A stretch of 64,000 nucleotides of DNA from Bailinhaonella thermotolerans (lineage in GTDB: Bacteria > Actinomycetota > Actinomycetes > Streptosporangiales > Streptosporangiaceae), in contig NZ_QZEY01000020.1 in NCBI RefSeq assembly GCF_003594875.1, forward strand, positions 62,001 to 126,000. Reading direction: 5' to 3'. A model generated the notes under the pieces. The model made no database searches, was not told the DNA's origin, and saw only the letters and a list, made by a program, of their open reading frames with translations. A program made the position numbers and the translations under genes. Below are positions 55,249 to 62,766 of the stretch, piece after piece; within the stretch, counting starts at the first letter, position 1; every line of letters begins with the position of its first letter.

Positions 55249-55701
55249 TCACGGTCCGGAGGTCGTCGGGGCGGGGGCGTGTTCGGTGAGGATCAGCGCG
55301 ACCGCGGCCGCCATCCGGTCGCGGTCGTCGCGCTCCAGCCGTCCCGTCATCGCGTCCAGCCGGGCGACGACGTCGTCGTGGGCACGGTCGGCGAGGCCGC
55401 TGCCGCCCTCGGTCAGCGCGACGCGCAGCGCCCGCCGGTCGGCCGGGTCGGCCACGCGGGAGACCAGCCCGCGCTTCTCCACGCGGTCCACCAGCCCGGT
55501 CAGGCTGGACCTCTCCAGGCGCATCAGCCGGCTCAGCTCGGTCATCCCGAGCGGCCCGGACAGCAGCATGCACACCAGTTGCAACTGCTGCGAGGTGAGA
55601 CCGTGCTCCCTGGCGACGTCGGCGAACACGTGCTGCACCAGATGCGACAGCCGAACCAGCGCGTCAGCCATGCCCAGCCCGCCGGGCCCAGGGACCGTCA
55701 T
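55249..55701 (-). CDS. MarR family regulator
   Basis: 150 residues. LTSQQLQLVCMLLSGPLGMTELSRLMRLERSSLTGLVDRVEKRGLVSRVADPADRRALRVALTEGG is the MarR winged helix with the DxRxxxVxLT wing. ATG 55701 follows CAGGAGG. It lies convergent to the MFS/PPOX/LLM operon and divergent from CutA, so it could regulate the former; no shared operator was identified at its own promoter. Ligand probably phenolic, by family habit only. Confidence 0.88.
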   Translation of the reverse strand: MTVPGPGGLGMADALVRLSHLVQHVFADVAREHGLTSQQLQLVCMLLSGPLGMTELSRLMRLERSSLTGLVDRVEKRGLVSRVADPADRRALRVALTEGGSGLADRAHDDVVARLDAMTGRLERDDRDRMAAAVALILTEHAPAPTTSGP

Positions 55702-55919
55702 CACACCTCCTGACCGGAAGTCTAGAGGGCGCCGTCCCGGGATCCCGACACCCCGATCGCCGGCGCGGGACGCAGCCCCGGGGCCGTGACCGGGTCGCCC
55801 CCGTGGCTCCGCCGAGGCCCCGCCTCCGGCCCGGAGTTCCCGGCGCGGCGCCGCCGTGGCTCCGGCGGGGGGCGGGGTTAGGATCCGGGGCGGTGGCCGT
55901 ACGCAGGAGGGAGGGTCTG

Positions 55920-56240
55920 GTGGCGGGACGATACGTTCAGGCGCAGGTGGCGGTGGACTCGCGGGAGCGGGCGGCGGAGCTGGCGCGGAGCGCGGTGGAG
56001 GCCCGGCTGGCCGCGTGCGTGCAGGTGGTCGGGCCGATCGTGAGCACCTATCGGTGGCAGGGCGCGGTGGAGACGGCCGAGGAGTACCTCCTGCTGGCCA
56101 AGACCCGCGCCGACCTGTCCGAGGCGCTGGCCGAGCACATCCGCGCCGCCCACCCCTACGACGTGCCGGAGATCATCACGGTCCCGATCGAGCACGGCCT
56201 GCCCGACTACCTGGCCTGGATCGACGCCGAGACCTCCTGA
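55920..56240 (+). CDS. cutA: CutA1 divalent-cation tolerance family protein
   Basis: 106 residues. QAQVAVDSRERAAELARSAVEARLAACVQVVGPIVSTYRWQGAVETAEEYLLLAKTRADLSEALAEHIRAAHPYDVPEIITVPIEHGLPDYLAWI is the CutA1 trimer family with the expected YRW and EE..L.KT blocks. GTG 55920 follows AGGAGG; GTG 55893 would be a longer alternative lacking a site. A small free-standing gene; copper tolerance has not been shown for most homologs. Confidence 0.9.
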   Translation: MAGRYVQAQVAVDSRERAAELARSAVEARLAACVQVVGPIVSTYRWQGAVETAEEYLLLAKTRADLSEALAEHIRAAHPYDVPEIITVPIEHGLPDYLAWIDAETS

Positions 56241-56255
56241 CCCGCACCGCCCCGG

Positions 56256-57011
<756 letters not shown>

Positions 57012-57027
57012 GGTCGCCTCCTCGATC

Positions 57028-57041
57028 GTTCAGATTTGAAC
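57028..57041. promoter_or_regulatory. Palindrome GTTCA-GATT-TGAAC before the dioxygenase
   Basis: A perfect 5-bp-arm palindrome lies 17 bp upstream of GTG 57011 on the minus strand, next to a possible -10. Probable operator; HxlR, TetR and MarR proteins bind such sites. The regulator is unknown. Confidence 0.45.
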
Positions 57042-57072
57042 TACATGGGGAGTGTATCCGGACGACGCCGGC

Positions 57073-57144
57073 GGACCGGCGGACCGGAGGGACGGAGGGG
57101 CGGAGAGGCGGAGGGGCGGAGGGGCGGAGGGGCGCAAGGCCGGA
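57073..57144. repeat. G-rich 8-bp tandem repeat (GGGGCGGA type, nine units)
   Basis: Nine units of 8 bp, mostly GGGGCGGA, with one strand almost purely purine and several GG or GGGG runs. It lies just after the MerR stop and could form G-quadruplex or slipped structures on the plus strand. The unit is not a multiple of three, so it cannot be a coding repeat. Confidence 0.8.
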
Positions 57145-57148
57145 GGTG

Positions 57149-57934
57149 TCACGCGCGATCGCGGGGCGGGTCCACGCGGCGGAGCCTGGTCCAGCCGGTC
57201 CAGCCCCGCTCCTCCAGCAGCTCGATCAGCCGGCGAGCGGGCGGCACGGTGTCGAACGCCAGCCCGTCCATCAGCTCGACGAGCGGCGGTTCGAGGTCCA
57301 GGTCGTCGACGTAGTCCTCGCCCTTCTCCTCGGCCAGCCGCGCGAAGTAGCCGGCCAGTTCGTCGGCCAGCCCGGCCAGGCGGGGATCGTCGGCCGGCCG
57401 GTCGAGGGCCTGGCCGAGGACGCGGAAGAAGCCGGCGAGGCGCGGACCGTCGATCTGCTCCCGTTTGCGCGCCGCCCACTCCGGGACCCGCCCGGGCGAG
57501 CGCGCGGCCAGCAGGATCCAGCCGTCGCGCTCGGCCCGGACGATCCGCTCGTGGACGCCGAGCGCGCGCAGCCGGTCGAGGTACCCGGTCACCTCCGGGG
57601 GAAGCGCCAGCCCGTCCCCGGCGGTGAGCCGGGCGATCAGCTCGCGATGGCGCTCCCGGCGGCGGATCTCCTCCCGCAGCCGCGCGTCGATGTCCGCGAC
57701 CGCCGCGGCGAACTCCTCCTCGCCCGCCCGCAGCAGCTCCCGCACCCGCGCCAGCGGGACCCCGGCCCCGGCCAGGACCCGGATCCGGATCAGTTCGATC
57801 ACGGCGGAGGCGTCGTACCTGCGGTAGCCGGAGAGGTCCCGCTCGGGCTCCGGCAGGAGCCCCCGCGCGTGATAGTGCCGCACCGCGCGCACCGTCACCC
57901 CGGCGTACGACGCCAGCTCCCCGATGGTCAGCAT
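57149..57934 (-). CDS. MerR family regulator of the upstream hydrolase
   Basis: 261 residues. MLTIGELASYAGVTVRAVRHYHARGLLPEPERDLSGYRRYDASAVIELIRIRVLAGAGVPLARVRELLRAGEEEF is the MerR winged helix and coiled coil. The long C-terminal domain (about 150 residues, GYLDRLRALGVHERIVRAERDGW) is a ligand-binding region of the TipA/BltR-type size but of unassigned fold. It follows the alpha/beta hydrolase by 22 bp on the same strand and the MerR-type dyad lies in front of that hydrolase, so it is cotranscribed and autoregulated. Confidence 0.9.
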   Translation of the reverse strand: MLTIGELASYAGVTVRAVRHYHARGLLPEPERDLSGYRRYDASAVIELIRIRVLAGAGVPLARVRELLRAGEEEFAAAVADIDARLREEIRRRERHRELIARLTAGDGLALPPEVTGYLDRLRALGVHERIVRAERDGWILLAARSPGRVPEWAARKREQIDGPRLAGFFRVLGQALDRPADDPRLAGLADELAGYFARLAEEKGEDYVDDLDLEPPLVELMDGLAFDTVPPARRLIELLEERGWTGWTRLRRVDPPRDRA

Positions 57935-57956
57935 CGGACCAGCCTGGCAGAACCGC

Positions 57957-58745
57957 TCACCGGGACGCCCGCTCGGGCGGGGCTGAAGCGGCCGCCTGGA
58001 TGAGCCGGGCGATCCGCGGGGCGTGGGTGAAGACCAGCCGGTGGTCGGCGTCGATCCAGGAGACGGCGACGTCCGGCCGTTCGCGGACGAGCCGTTCGAC
58101 GCCGGCCCGCCAGTTCCGGTTGAACCGCGCCGCGCGCCCGTCGCGGCCGTTCCCGGCCATCGAGGTCGACATGATCATGGTGACGGGCCGGTCGATCTCG
58201 GCGTACCGGCACAGGATCCCGGCGCGGATCGCGTCGATCTCCAGGTTCAGGTCCAGGATCTCCCGGCCGGTGAGCAGCACCTGGCGCGGGGTGCCCCGGT
58301 CGGCCTCCCGCCCCCGCGCCAGGTCCTCCCACATGGCGCGGAACTCCGGCAGCGCGTCCCCGGTGACGAACGGCTCGGGCACCGGGTTCGCCCCGTCGAT
58401 GAGGACGAGCCCGGCGACCGGGTGCCGCGCCGCGTGATGCACCGCCAGGTCCGCGCCGAGCGAGTAGCCCACGAGCAGGGGCGGCTCGGGCAGGTCGAGG
58501 TGGCCGGTCACGGCGGTGAGGTCGCCGAGGAACGCCTCGAAGGTGTACGGCCCGGCGGCCGCGGCGCGGCCGTGGCCCCGCAGGTCGAAGGTGACGACGT
58601 CGTGGTCCCGCCGGAGCAGCCCGGCCAGTTCGCCCAGCTCGTCCTGGGTCGTGTTCAGCCCCGGGCACAGGACGAGCGGACGTCCCCGACCGCCCCGGGA
58701 CACCGGGATCGTCACGCCGTCGTGCTGGATCGTGTAGTGCCGCAT
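57957..58745 (-). CDS. Alpha/beta hydrolase
   Basis: 262 residues. The nucleophile is S95 in LLVGYSLGADLAVHH, the oxyanion-hole region is VLCPGLNTTQDELGELAG (H-G-x replaced by C-P-G), and H235 in DADHRLVFTHAPRIARLI is the base. D-L-R-G-H-G after strand 4 is typical. ATG 58745 is chosen because the frame upstream runs into a CCGTACGG intergenic motif. It starts the operon with MerR. The mostly hydrophobic pocket suggests ester or lactone substrates, unproven. Confidence 0.87.
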   Translation of the reverse strand: MRHYTIQHDGVTIPVSRGGRGRPLVLCPGLNTTQDELGELAGLLRRDHDVVTFDLRGHGRAAAAGPYTFEAFLGDLTAVTGHLDLPEPPLLVGYSLGADLAVHHAARHPVAGLVLIDGANPVPEPFVTGDALPEFRAMWEDLARGREADRGTPRQVLLTGREILDLNLEIDAIRAGILCRYAEIDRPVTMIMSTSMAGNGRDGRAARFNRNWRAGVERLVRERPDVAVSWIDADHRLVFTHAPRIARLIQAAASAPPERASR

Positions 58746-58845
58746 CGTCTCGTTCCCCTCGCCCCGTCCCGCGCCGCCGTACGGCTCGCGCGGCCCGGCG
58801 GCGTCGTTCGCGCCGGTCTTCGTGGTCATGGCGCCCATGGTGCGA

Positions 58846-58870
58846 GGTTGCCCCTGCGTCAGGGTCAACC
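58846..58870. promoter_or_regulatory. MerR-type operator: dyad with a long -35/-10 spacer
   Basis: GGTTGCCCCTG-CGT-CAGGGTCAACC on the plus strand (11-bp arms, one mismatch). On the minus strand TTGACC (-35) and CACCAT (-10) are about 20 bp apart with the dyad between, the hallmark of MerR-activated promoters. It controls the hydrolase/MerR operon. Confidence 0.7.
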
Positions 58871-58943
58871 GCCGGGGCGGGGCGATCGCCGGCCGAGGCG
58901 GCGCCGGAGGGGGTTTTCACGCGCCTGGGGCGGGATTCGGCCG

Positions 58944-58991
58944 TTGTGGGGGAGGCGATGCCCGTTTTATACTCTTAGCCCGAGTAAAAAA
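58944..58991 (+). promoter_or_regulatory. Promoter TTGTGG-N18-TATACT with operator-like inverted repeat
   Basis: TTGTGG (58944-58949) and TATACT (58968-58973). TTTTATACTC and GAGTAAAAAA (58965-58974, 58982-58991) form 10-bp arms with one mismatch around TTAGCCC, overlapping the -10. The strongest-looking promoter in this part; the operator suggests repression of the MFS gene at 59001. Confidence 0.6.
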
Positions 58992-59000
58992 GGGGGACAT

Positions 59001-60209
59001 GTGCTGACATCGCGGGGGGTCGAGCCGCGCCTGGTGCGGGCCCGGCTCGGGGTCTTCGGGTTCTTCGTGCTCAACGGGCTGCTGATGGGGTCCTGGGCGG
59101 CGGGCCTGCCCGCGTTGTCGAAGCGGCTGGACCTGGGGCCCGGCATCCTGGGCACGGTCCTGTTGCTGGTGTCGCTCGGATGCCTGCTGGCCATGCCGGT
59201 CGCGGGACGGCTGTGCGACCGCTGGTCCTCGCGCACGGTGACCCGGGTGTCCGGCCCGCTGATGGCGCTGGCGCTGCTGGGGCCGGTGCTCGCCCCGTCG
59301 TTCGGCGTGCTCGCCGTCGCCGCGGTGCTCTTCGGGCTGACCGTGGGGCTGCTGGAGGTGTCGATGAACGTGCAGGCCGTGGAGGTGGAGCGCGTCTACG
59401 GCCGCCCCATCAACTCGGCCTTCCACGGTTCGTGGAGCCTGGGCGGCGCCGCGGGCGGCGCGATCGTCGCCGGCGGGCTGCACCTCGGGCTGGACGCGCG
59501 GGTCCCGGCCGTGGTGGCGGTGGCCGCCGCCGCTGCCGGGTTCCTGGCGGCGGGCCCGCGCCTGCTGTCCGCCGCCGCCACGGCACCGGCGGAGGAGGAG
59601 GGCGCGGCCCCGGCCGCGCCGCTGGGGCGGAGGATGATCCTGCTGCTGGGGGCGGTCGCGTTCGCGGGCCTGCTGACCGAGGGCGCCGCCATGGACTGGG
59701 CGGCGGTGCACGCGGCCCAGGTCCTCCACGCGGACTCCTCGCTGGCCCCCCTGACGTTCACCGTCTTCTCCGTGGCCATGACCACGGTGCGCCTGTTCGG
59801 CGACCAGGTGCGCCGCCGGCTGCGGCCGCCGGCCATCCTGGGCCTGGCCGGCGGGATCACCGTCGCCGGGTACGCCCTGGCCCTGAGCTCCTCCGCGTGG
59901 TCGGGCGGCGCCGCCATCGCGGTCGCCTGGGCCGGGTGGATCCTGGCCGGGGTCGGCCTGGCCACGGTCGTGCCGGTGCTGTTCAGCGCGGTCGGCGCGG
60001 CGGGCGGCCCGGCGGGGCGGGCGCTGTCCCAGGTCTCGGCGGTCGGCTACGTGGGCCTGCTGATCGGCCCCGCCCTGGTCGGCCACCTGGCCGAGGCCAC
60101 GAGCCTGTCCACCGCGCTGATCCTGCCGGCCGGGCTCGCCCTCCTGGTCGCGCTCGCCGGGCCCCCGGCCCTGCGCGTCATCACCCGCCCGAAGGTCCCC
60201 GTCCGCTGA
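59001..60209 (+). CDS. MFS transporter, FucP/arabinose-type or drug exporter
   Basis: 402 residues with 12 predicted helices. FFVLNGLLMGSWAAGLPALSKRLDLGPGILGTVLLLVSLGCLLAMPVAGRLCDRWSSRTV resembles the YbjJ-like MFS group. GTG 59001 follows AAGGGGG. Regulator unknown; the MerR operon is divergent but has its own site. Convergent with the DUF5996 gene. Substrate unknown. Confidence 0.88.
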   Translation: MLTSRGVEPRLVRARLGVFGFFVLNGLLMGSWAAGLPALSKRLDLGPGILGTVLLLVSLGCLLAMPVAGRLCDRWSSRTVTRVSGPLMALALLGPVLAPSFGVLAVAAVLFGLTVGLLEVSMNVQAVEVERVYGRPINSAFHGSWSLGGAAGGAIVAGGLHLGLDARVPAVVAVAAAAAGFLAAGPRLLSAAATAPAEEEGAAPAAPLGRRMILLLGAVAFAGLLTEGAAMDWAAVHAAQVLHADSSLAPLTFTVFSVAMTTVRLFGDQVRRRLRPPAILGLAGGITVAGYALALSSSAWSGGAAIAVAWAGWILAGVGLATVVPVLFSAVGAAGGPAGRALSQVSAVGYVGLLIGPALVGHLAEATSLSTALILPAGLALLVALAGPPALRVITRPKVPVR

Positions 60210-60213
60210 CCCC

Positions 60214-60246
60214 GCCGTACGGCCCGCGCGGTGCCGGCCGTACGGC
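60214..60246. terminator. Hairpin between convergent MFS and DUF5996 genes, CCGTACGG core
   Basis: GCCGTACGGCC (60214-60224) pairs with GGCCGTACGGC (60236-60246), followed by a third CCGTACGG at 60261-60268. Same element type as at 13822-13910 and 49452-49480. Confidence 0.6.
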
Positions 60247-60294
60247 TCGCGCCGCGTCCGCCGTACGGGCGGGGACGGGCGGGGACGGGCGGCC

Positions 60295-61281
60295 TCACCA
60301 CGCGCCGGGGTCCTGATCTTCTCCGGGGGGCCGGCCGGGGCGGCGGGCGGCCAGCAGGACGGGGTCGGTGACGCCGCCGGGGCAGGCCAGGTCGTCGACG
60401 TCCCATCCGGCCAGGCGGGCCCCGGCCAGGTAGGCGCTCTGCAGGAACTCCAGCGCCGCCGCCCGCGGATCGTGGGCGGCGCGGGCCGTCTCGTAGGGGT
60501 AGACGGCCAGGTGGCTGTCGCCCCGGTTCATCCAGCGGGCGCCCTCGGGCCGCAGCGGCCGGTCGGGGAGGCCGGGCGGCTCGGGCGAGGTGTAGCTGTA
60601 GAAGGCGGGCTCGGCCATGTGGTCGTCGCCGAACCAGAACCCCGCGCTGATGACCTCGCGGGAGTACGCCTCGCGGGTGACCGGGTCGGCCGAGGCGGGC
60701 TGGTCGACGCGGCGATCGCCGAACCGGGTGACGGCGATGTCGAAGGTGTGCCAGAAGTGGTGGACCGGGCTGATCTTGCCGCTGAAGGTGGAGGAGAACT
60801 CCTCCAGCAGCAGGTTCACCTGGCTGAGGACGACCCAGTAGCGGTTGGCCCAGTACGGGTCGTAGGCGCGGTGCTCGGTGTCCTCGGCGAAGGGGCGGCC
60901 CGCGTCGGGCAGGTCGAAGGGGTGCGGGTGCTCGATGACGACCTGGACCCCGAGCAGGTCCAGCGCCTCGACGAGCCGGTCGTGGAAGCTCGCCACACTC
61001 TGCCCGGCGAGCGGGAAGGAGGTCCGCCGCCCGTCCAGCGCGCGCACGGTCAGGCGGTGGGCGACGAAGTCGAAGTCGATCGTGAAGATCTGCCGGTCGT
61101 CGCACAGGCCGATGGGCCGGGTGGTGTACCCGGCGCCGGTCAGGTGGAAGGGCACATCCCACCAGTGGTTGCGCCGGATCGCCCCGGCCAGCCGTACCTT
61201 CCCGACAATCTGCGCGAACCTATGCACTGTGGCCTTGGTGTCGGCCCAGGCGTCCAGCGGAATCGCCGGAAACAACTCCAT
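60295..61281 (-). CDS. DUF5996 family protein
   Basis: 328 residues. The start MELFPAIPLDAWADTKATVHRFAQIVGKVRLAG, then NHWWDVPFHLTGAGYTTRPIGLCDDRQIFTIDFDFVAHRLTV and HHFWHTFDIAVTRFGDRRVDQPASADPVTREAYSREVISAGFWFGDDHMAEPAFYSYTSPEPPGL belong to a conserved actinobacterial family I know as DUF5996. The many conserved His, Trp and Asp suggest an enzyme, perhaps metal-dependent. ATG 61281 follows GGAGG. Stand-alone gene; function unknown. Confidence 0.82.
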   Translation of the reverse strand: MELFPAIPLDAWADTKATVHRFAQIVGKVRLAGAIRRNHWWDVPFHLTGAGYTTRPIGLCDDRQIFTIDFDFVAHRLTVRALDGRRTSFPLAGQSVASFHDRLVEALDLLGVQVVIEHPHPFDLPDAGRPFAEDTEHRAYDPYWANRYWVVLSQVNLLLEEFSSTFSGKISPVHHFWHTFDIAVTRFGDRRVDQPASADPVTREAYSREVISAGFWFGDDHMAEPAFYSYTSPEPPGLPDRPLRPEGARWMNRGDSHLAVYPYETARAAHDPRAAALEFLQSAYLAGARLAGWDVDDLACPGGVTDPVLLAARRPGRPPGEDQDPGAW

Positions 61282-61504
61282 GTCTGCCTCCTGCCCCCGG
61301 TCGGGGCCGGCCCGCCCGGACCGGCCTCCCCGCGCCCCCTACCCATCCGCGCGCCGTCCCCTCCTCCCGCCGCTCACGCCGTACGACCTGTCGGGGGCGG
61401 CCGGGGCGGAGCGGCCGGCGGGATCGTCCGGCGCGGGAGGGCCGGTGCCGGCGGCGTGGCGGCCGGGCGTAGTTTTGGGGGCCGGACGAGACAAGGGAGG
61501 CGAT

Positions 61505-62044
61505 GTGCGATACGCCGACGGGCCCGGGGTGGCGGCGTCGATCGAGGTGGCGGCGGACCCGGCGCGAGTGTGGGAGCTGGTGGCCGACATCGGCCTGCCG
61601 GCGCGGTTCAGCCCGGAACTGCTGCGCGTGGAGTGGCTCGACGGGGCCGCGGCGCCGGCGGTGGGGGCGCGCTTCGCCGGGCACAACCGGCACCCGATGC
61701 TCGGTGAGTGGCGGACGGTGTCGCAGATCGTGGAGCTGGTGCCCGGGCGGGTGATGGCCTGGTGCCCGATGGACGCCGACGGCCGGTACGGCGAGCCCTC
61801 GGCCGACCCGGCGGCGGCGATGGCGACGTGGCGGTTCGAGCTGGAGCCGGTGCCCGGGGGAACGCGGCTGGAGCTGTCGGCGCGGATCGGGCCGGGCCGG
61901 TCGGGCCTGACGCTGGCGATCGAGCGGTGGCCGGACAAGGAGGAGGCCATCGTGGCGACCCGGCTCGCCGAGCTGCGCGCGGGCATCGAGACCACGCTCG
62001 ACGGGATCAGGGCACTGGCCGAGGAGCCGCGGGTCCCCCGCTGA
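61505..62044 (+). CDS. SRPBCC family protein
   Basis: 179 residues. GVAASIEVAADPARVWELVADIGLPARFSPELLRVEWLDGAAAPAVGARFAGHNRHPMLGEWRTVSQIVELVPGRVMAWCP is the helix-grip fold starting with S-I-x-V-x-A-x-P-x-x-V-W. GTG 61505 follows GGGAGG. Likely lipid or small-molecule binding. Stand-alone between the DUF5996 promoter region and a terminator. Confidence 0.84.
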   Translation: MRYADGPGVAASIEVAADPARVWELVADIGLPARFSPELLRVEWLDGAAAPAVGARFAGHNRHPMLGEWRTVSQIVELVPGRVMAWCPMDADGRYGEPSADPAAAMATWRFELEPVPGGTRLELSARIGPGRSGLTLAIERWPDKEEAIVATRLAELRAGIETTLDGIRALAEEPRVPR

Positions 62045-62123
62045 GCCGGCCGGGAACCGAGCCGGCCGGGAACGACGACGGCCCGGCAGGCGCCGCCGGG
62101 GCGGCACGTGCCGGGCCGAAGGC

Positions 62124-62153
62124 CCCGGGGGCGCACCGGGTGGCGCCCCCGGG
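62124..62153. terminator. Hairpin, 11-bp stem, between convergent SRPBCC and GNAT genes
   Basis: CCCGGGGGCGC (62124-62134) pairs with GCGCCCCCGGG (62143-62153) around 8 nt. It serves both genes. Confidence 0.75.
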
Positions 62154-62160
62154 AGCCGGG

Positions 62161-62766
62161 TCAGCCGGCCGCGGTGGCGCCGGCCGGGCGCCACATGGGG
62201 AAGAACGGCTCGGCGCCCGGCAGGGCGAAGGGCTCGCCGAGGTCGGCGTAGCCGTGACGCAGGTACAGCTTCCGGTTGGCCGGGTCGCTGGCCTCCAGGT
62301 AGGCGTCCACGCCCGCCTCGTCGAGGATGGCGTGGTGGTGGCGCAGCAGCACGGCGCCCAGGCCCATGCCCTGGGCCTCCGGCCGTACGGCGAGCATGGC
62401 CAGGTGCTGGTGCGGGTCGGCCGGGTGGTGCGCCTCGAACAGCTCGTCCAGGGTCACGAACCGCTCGGCGTACTCCCCGCAGGCCTCGGCCAGGCGGCGC
62501 TCGTAGTCGGCGGGCTCGGGGACGTCCTTGGTGCGGTCGACCCAGACGGCGACGGCCTGCTCGCCGGCCCGGTAGACGGTCCCGTGCTCCATCGCGTGCT
62601 CGACGAGGATCTGGAAGTCCCCGGCGAGGACGGCTCGGCGCGCGGACGCGTCGGGGACGAGCCAGCGGGTCTGGTCCATGGACGAGAAGGCGTGGGCGAT
62701 GACGTCGGCCACCTCGGCGGCCTCGTCGCGGCGCGCGTGACGGATCTCGATCTCGACGGTGGTCAC
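62161..62766 (-). CDS. GNAT family N-acetyltransferase
   Basis: 201 residues. IEIRHARRDEAAEVADVIAHAFSSMDQTRWLVPDASARRAVLAGDF starts the fold; HLAMLAVRPEAQGMGLGAVLLRHHHAILDEAGVDAYLEASDPANRKLYLRHGYADLGEPFALPGAEPFFPMWR carries the acetyl-CoA loop (Q-G-M-G-L-G) and C-terminal GNAT motif B. GTG 62766 overlaps the upstream permease stop (GTGA). Coupling to an APC permease suggests modification of an imported amine or amino acid. Confidence 0.9.
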   Translation of the reverse strand: MTTVEIEIRHARRDEAAEVADVIAHAFSSMDQTRWLVPDASARRAVLAGDFQILVEHAMEHGTVYRAGEQAVAVWVDRTKDVPEPADYERRLAEACGEYAERFVTLDELFEAHHPADPHQHLAMLAVRPEAQGMGLGAVLLRHHHAILDEAGVDAYLEASDPANRKLYLRHGYADLGEPFALPGAEPFFPMWRPAGATAAG

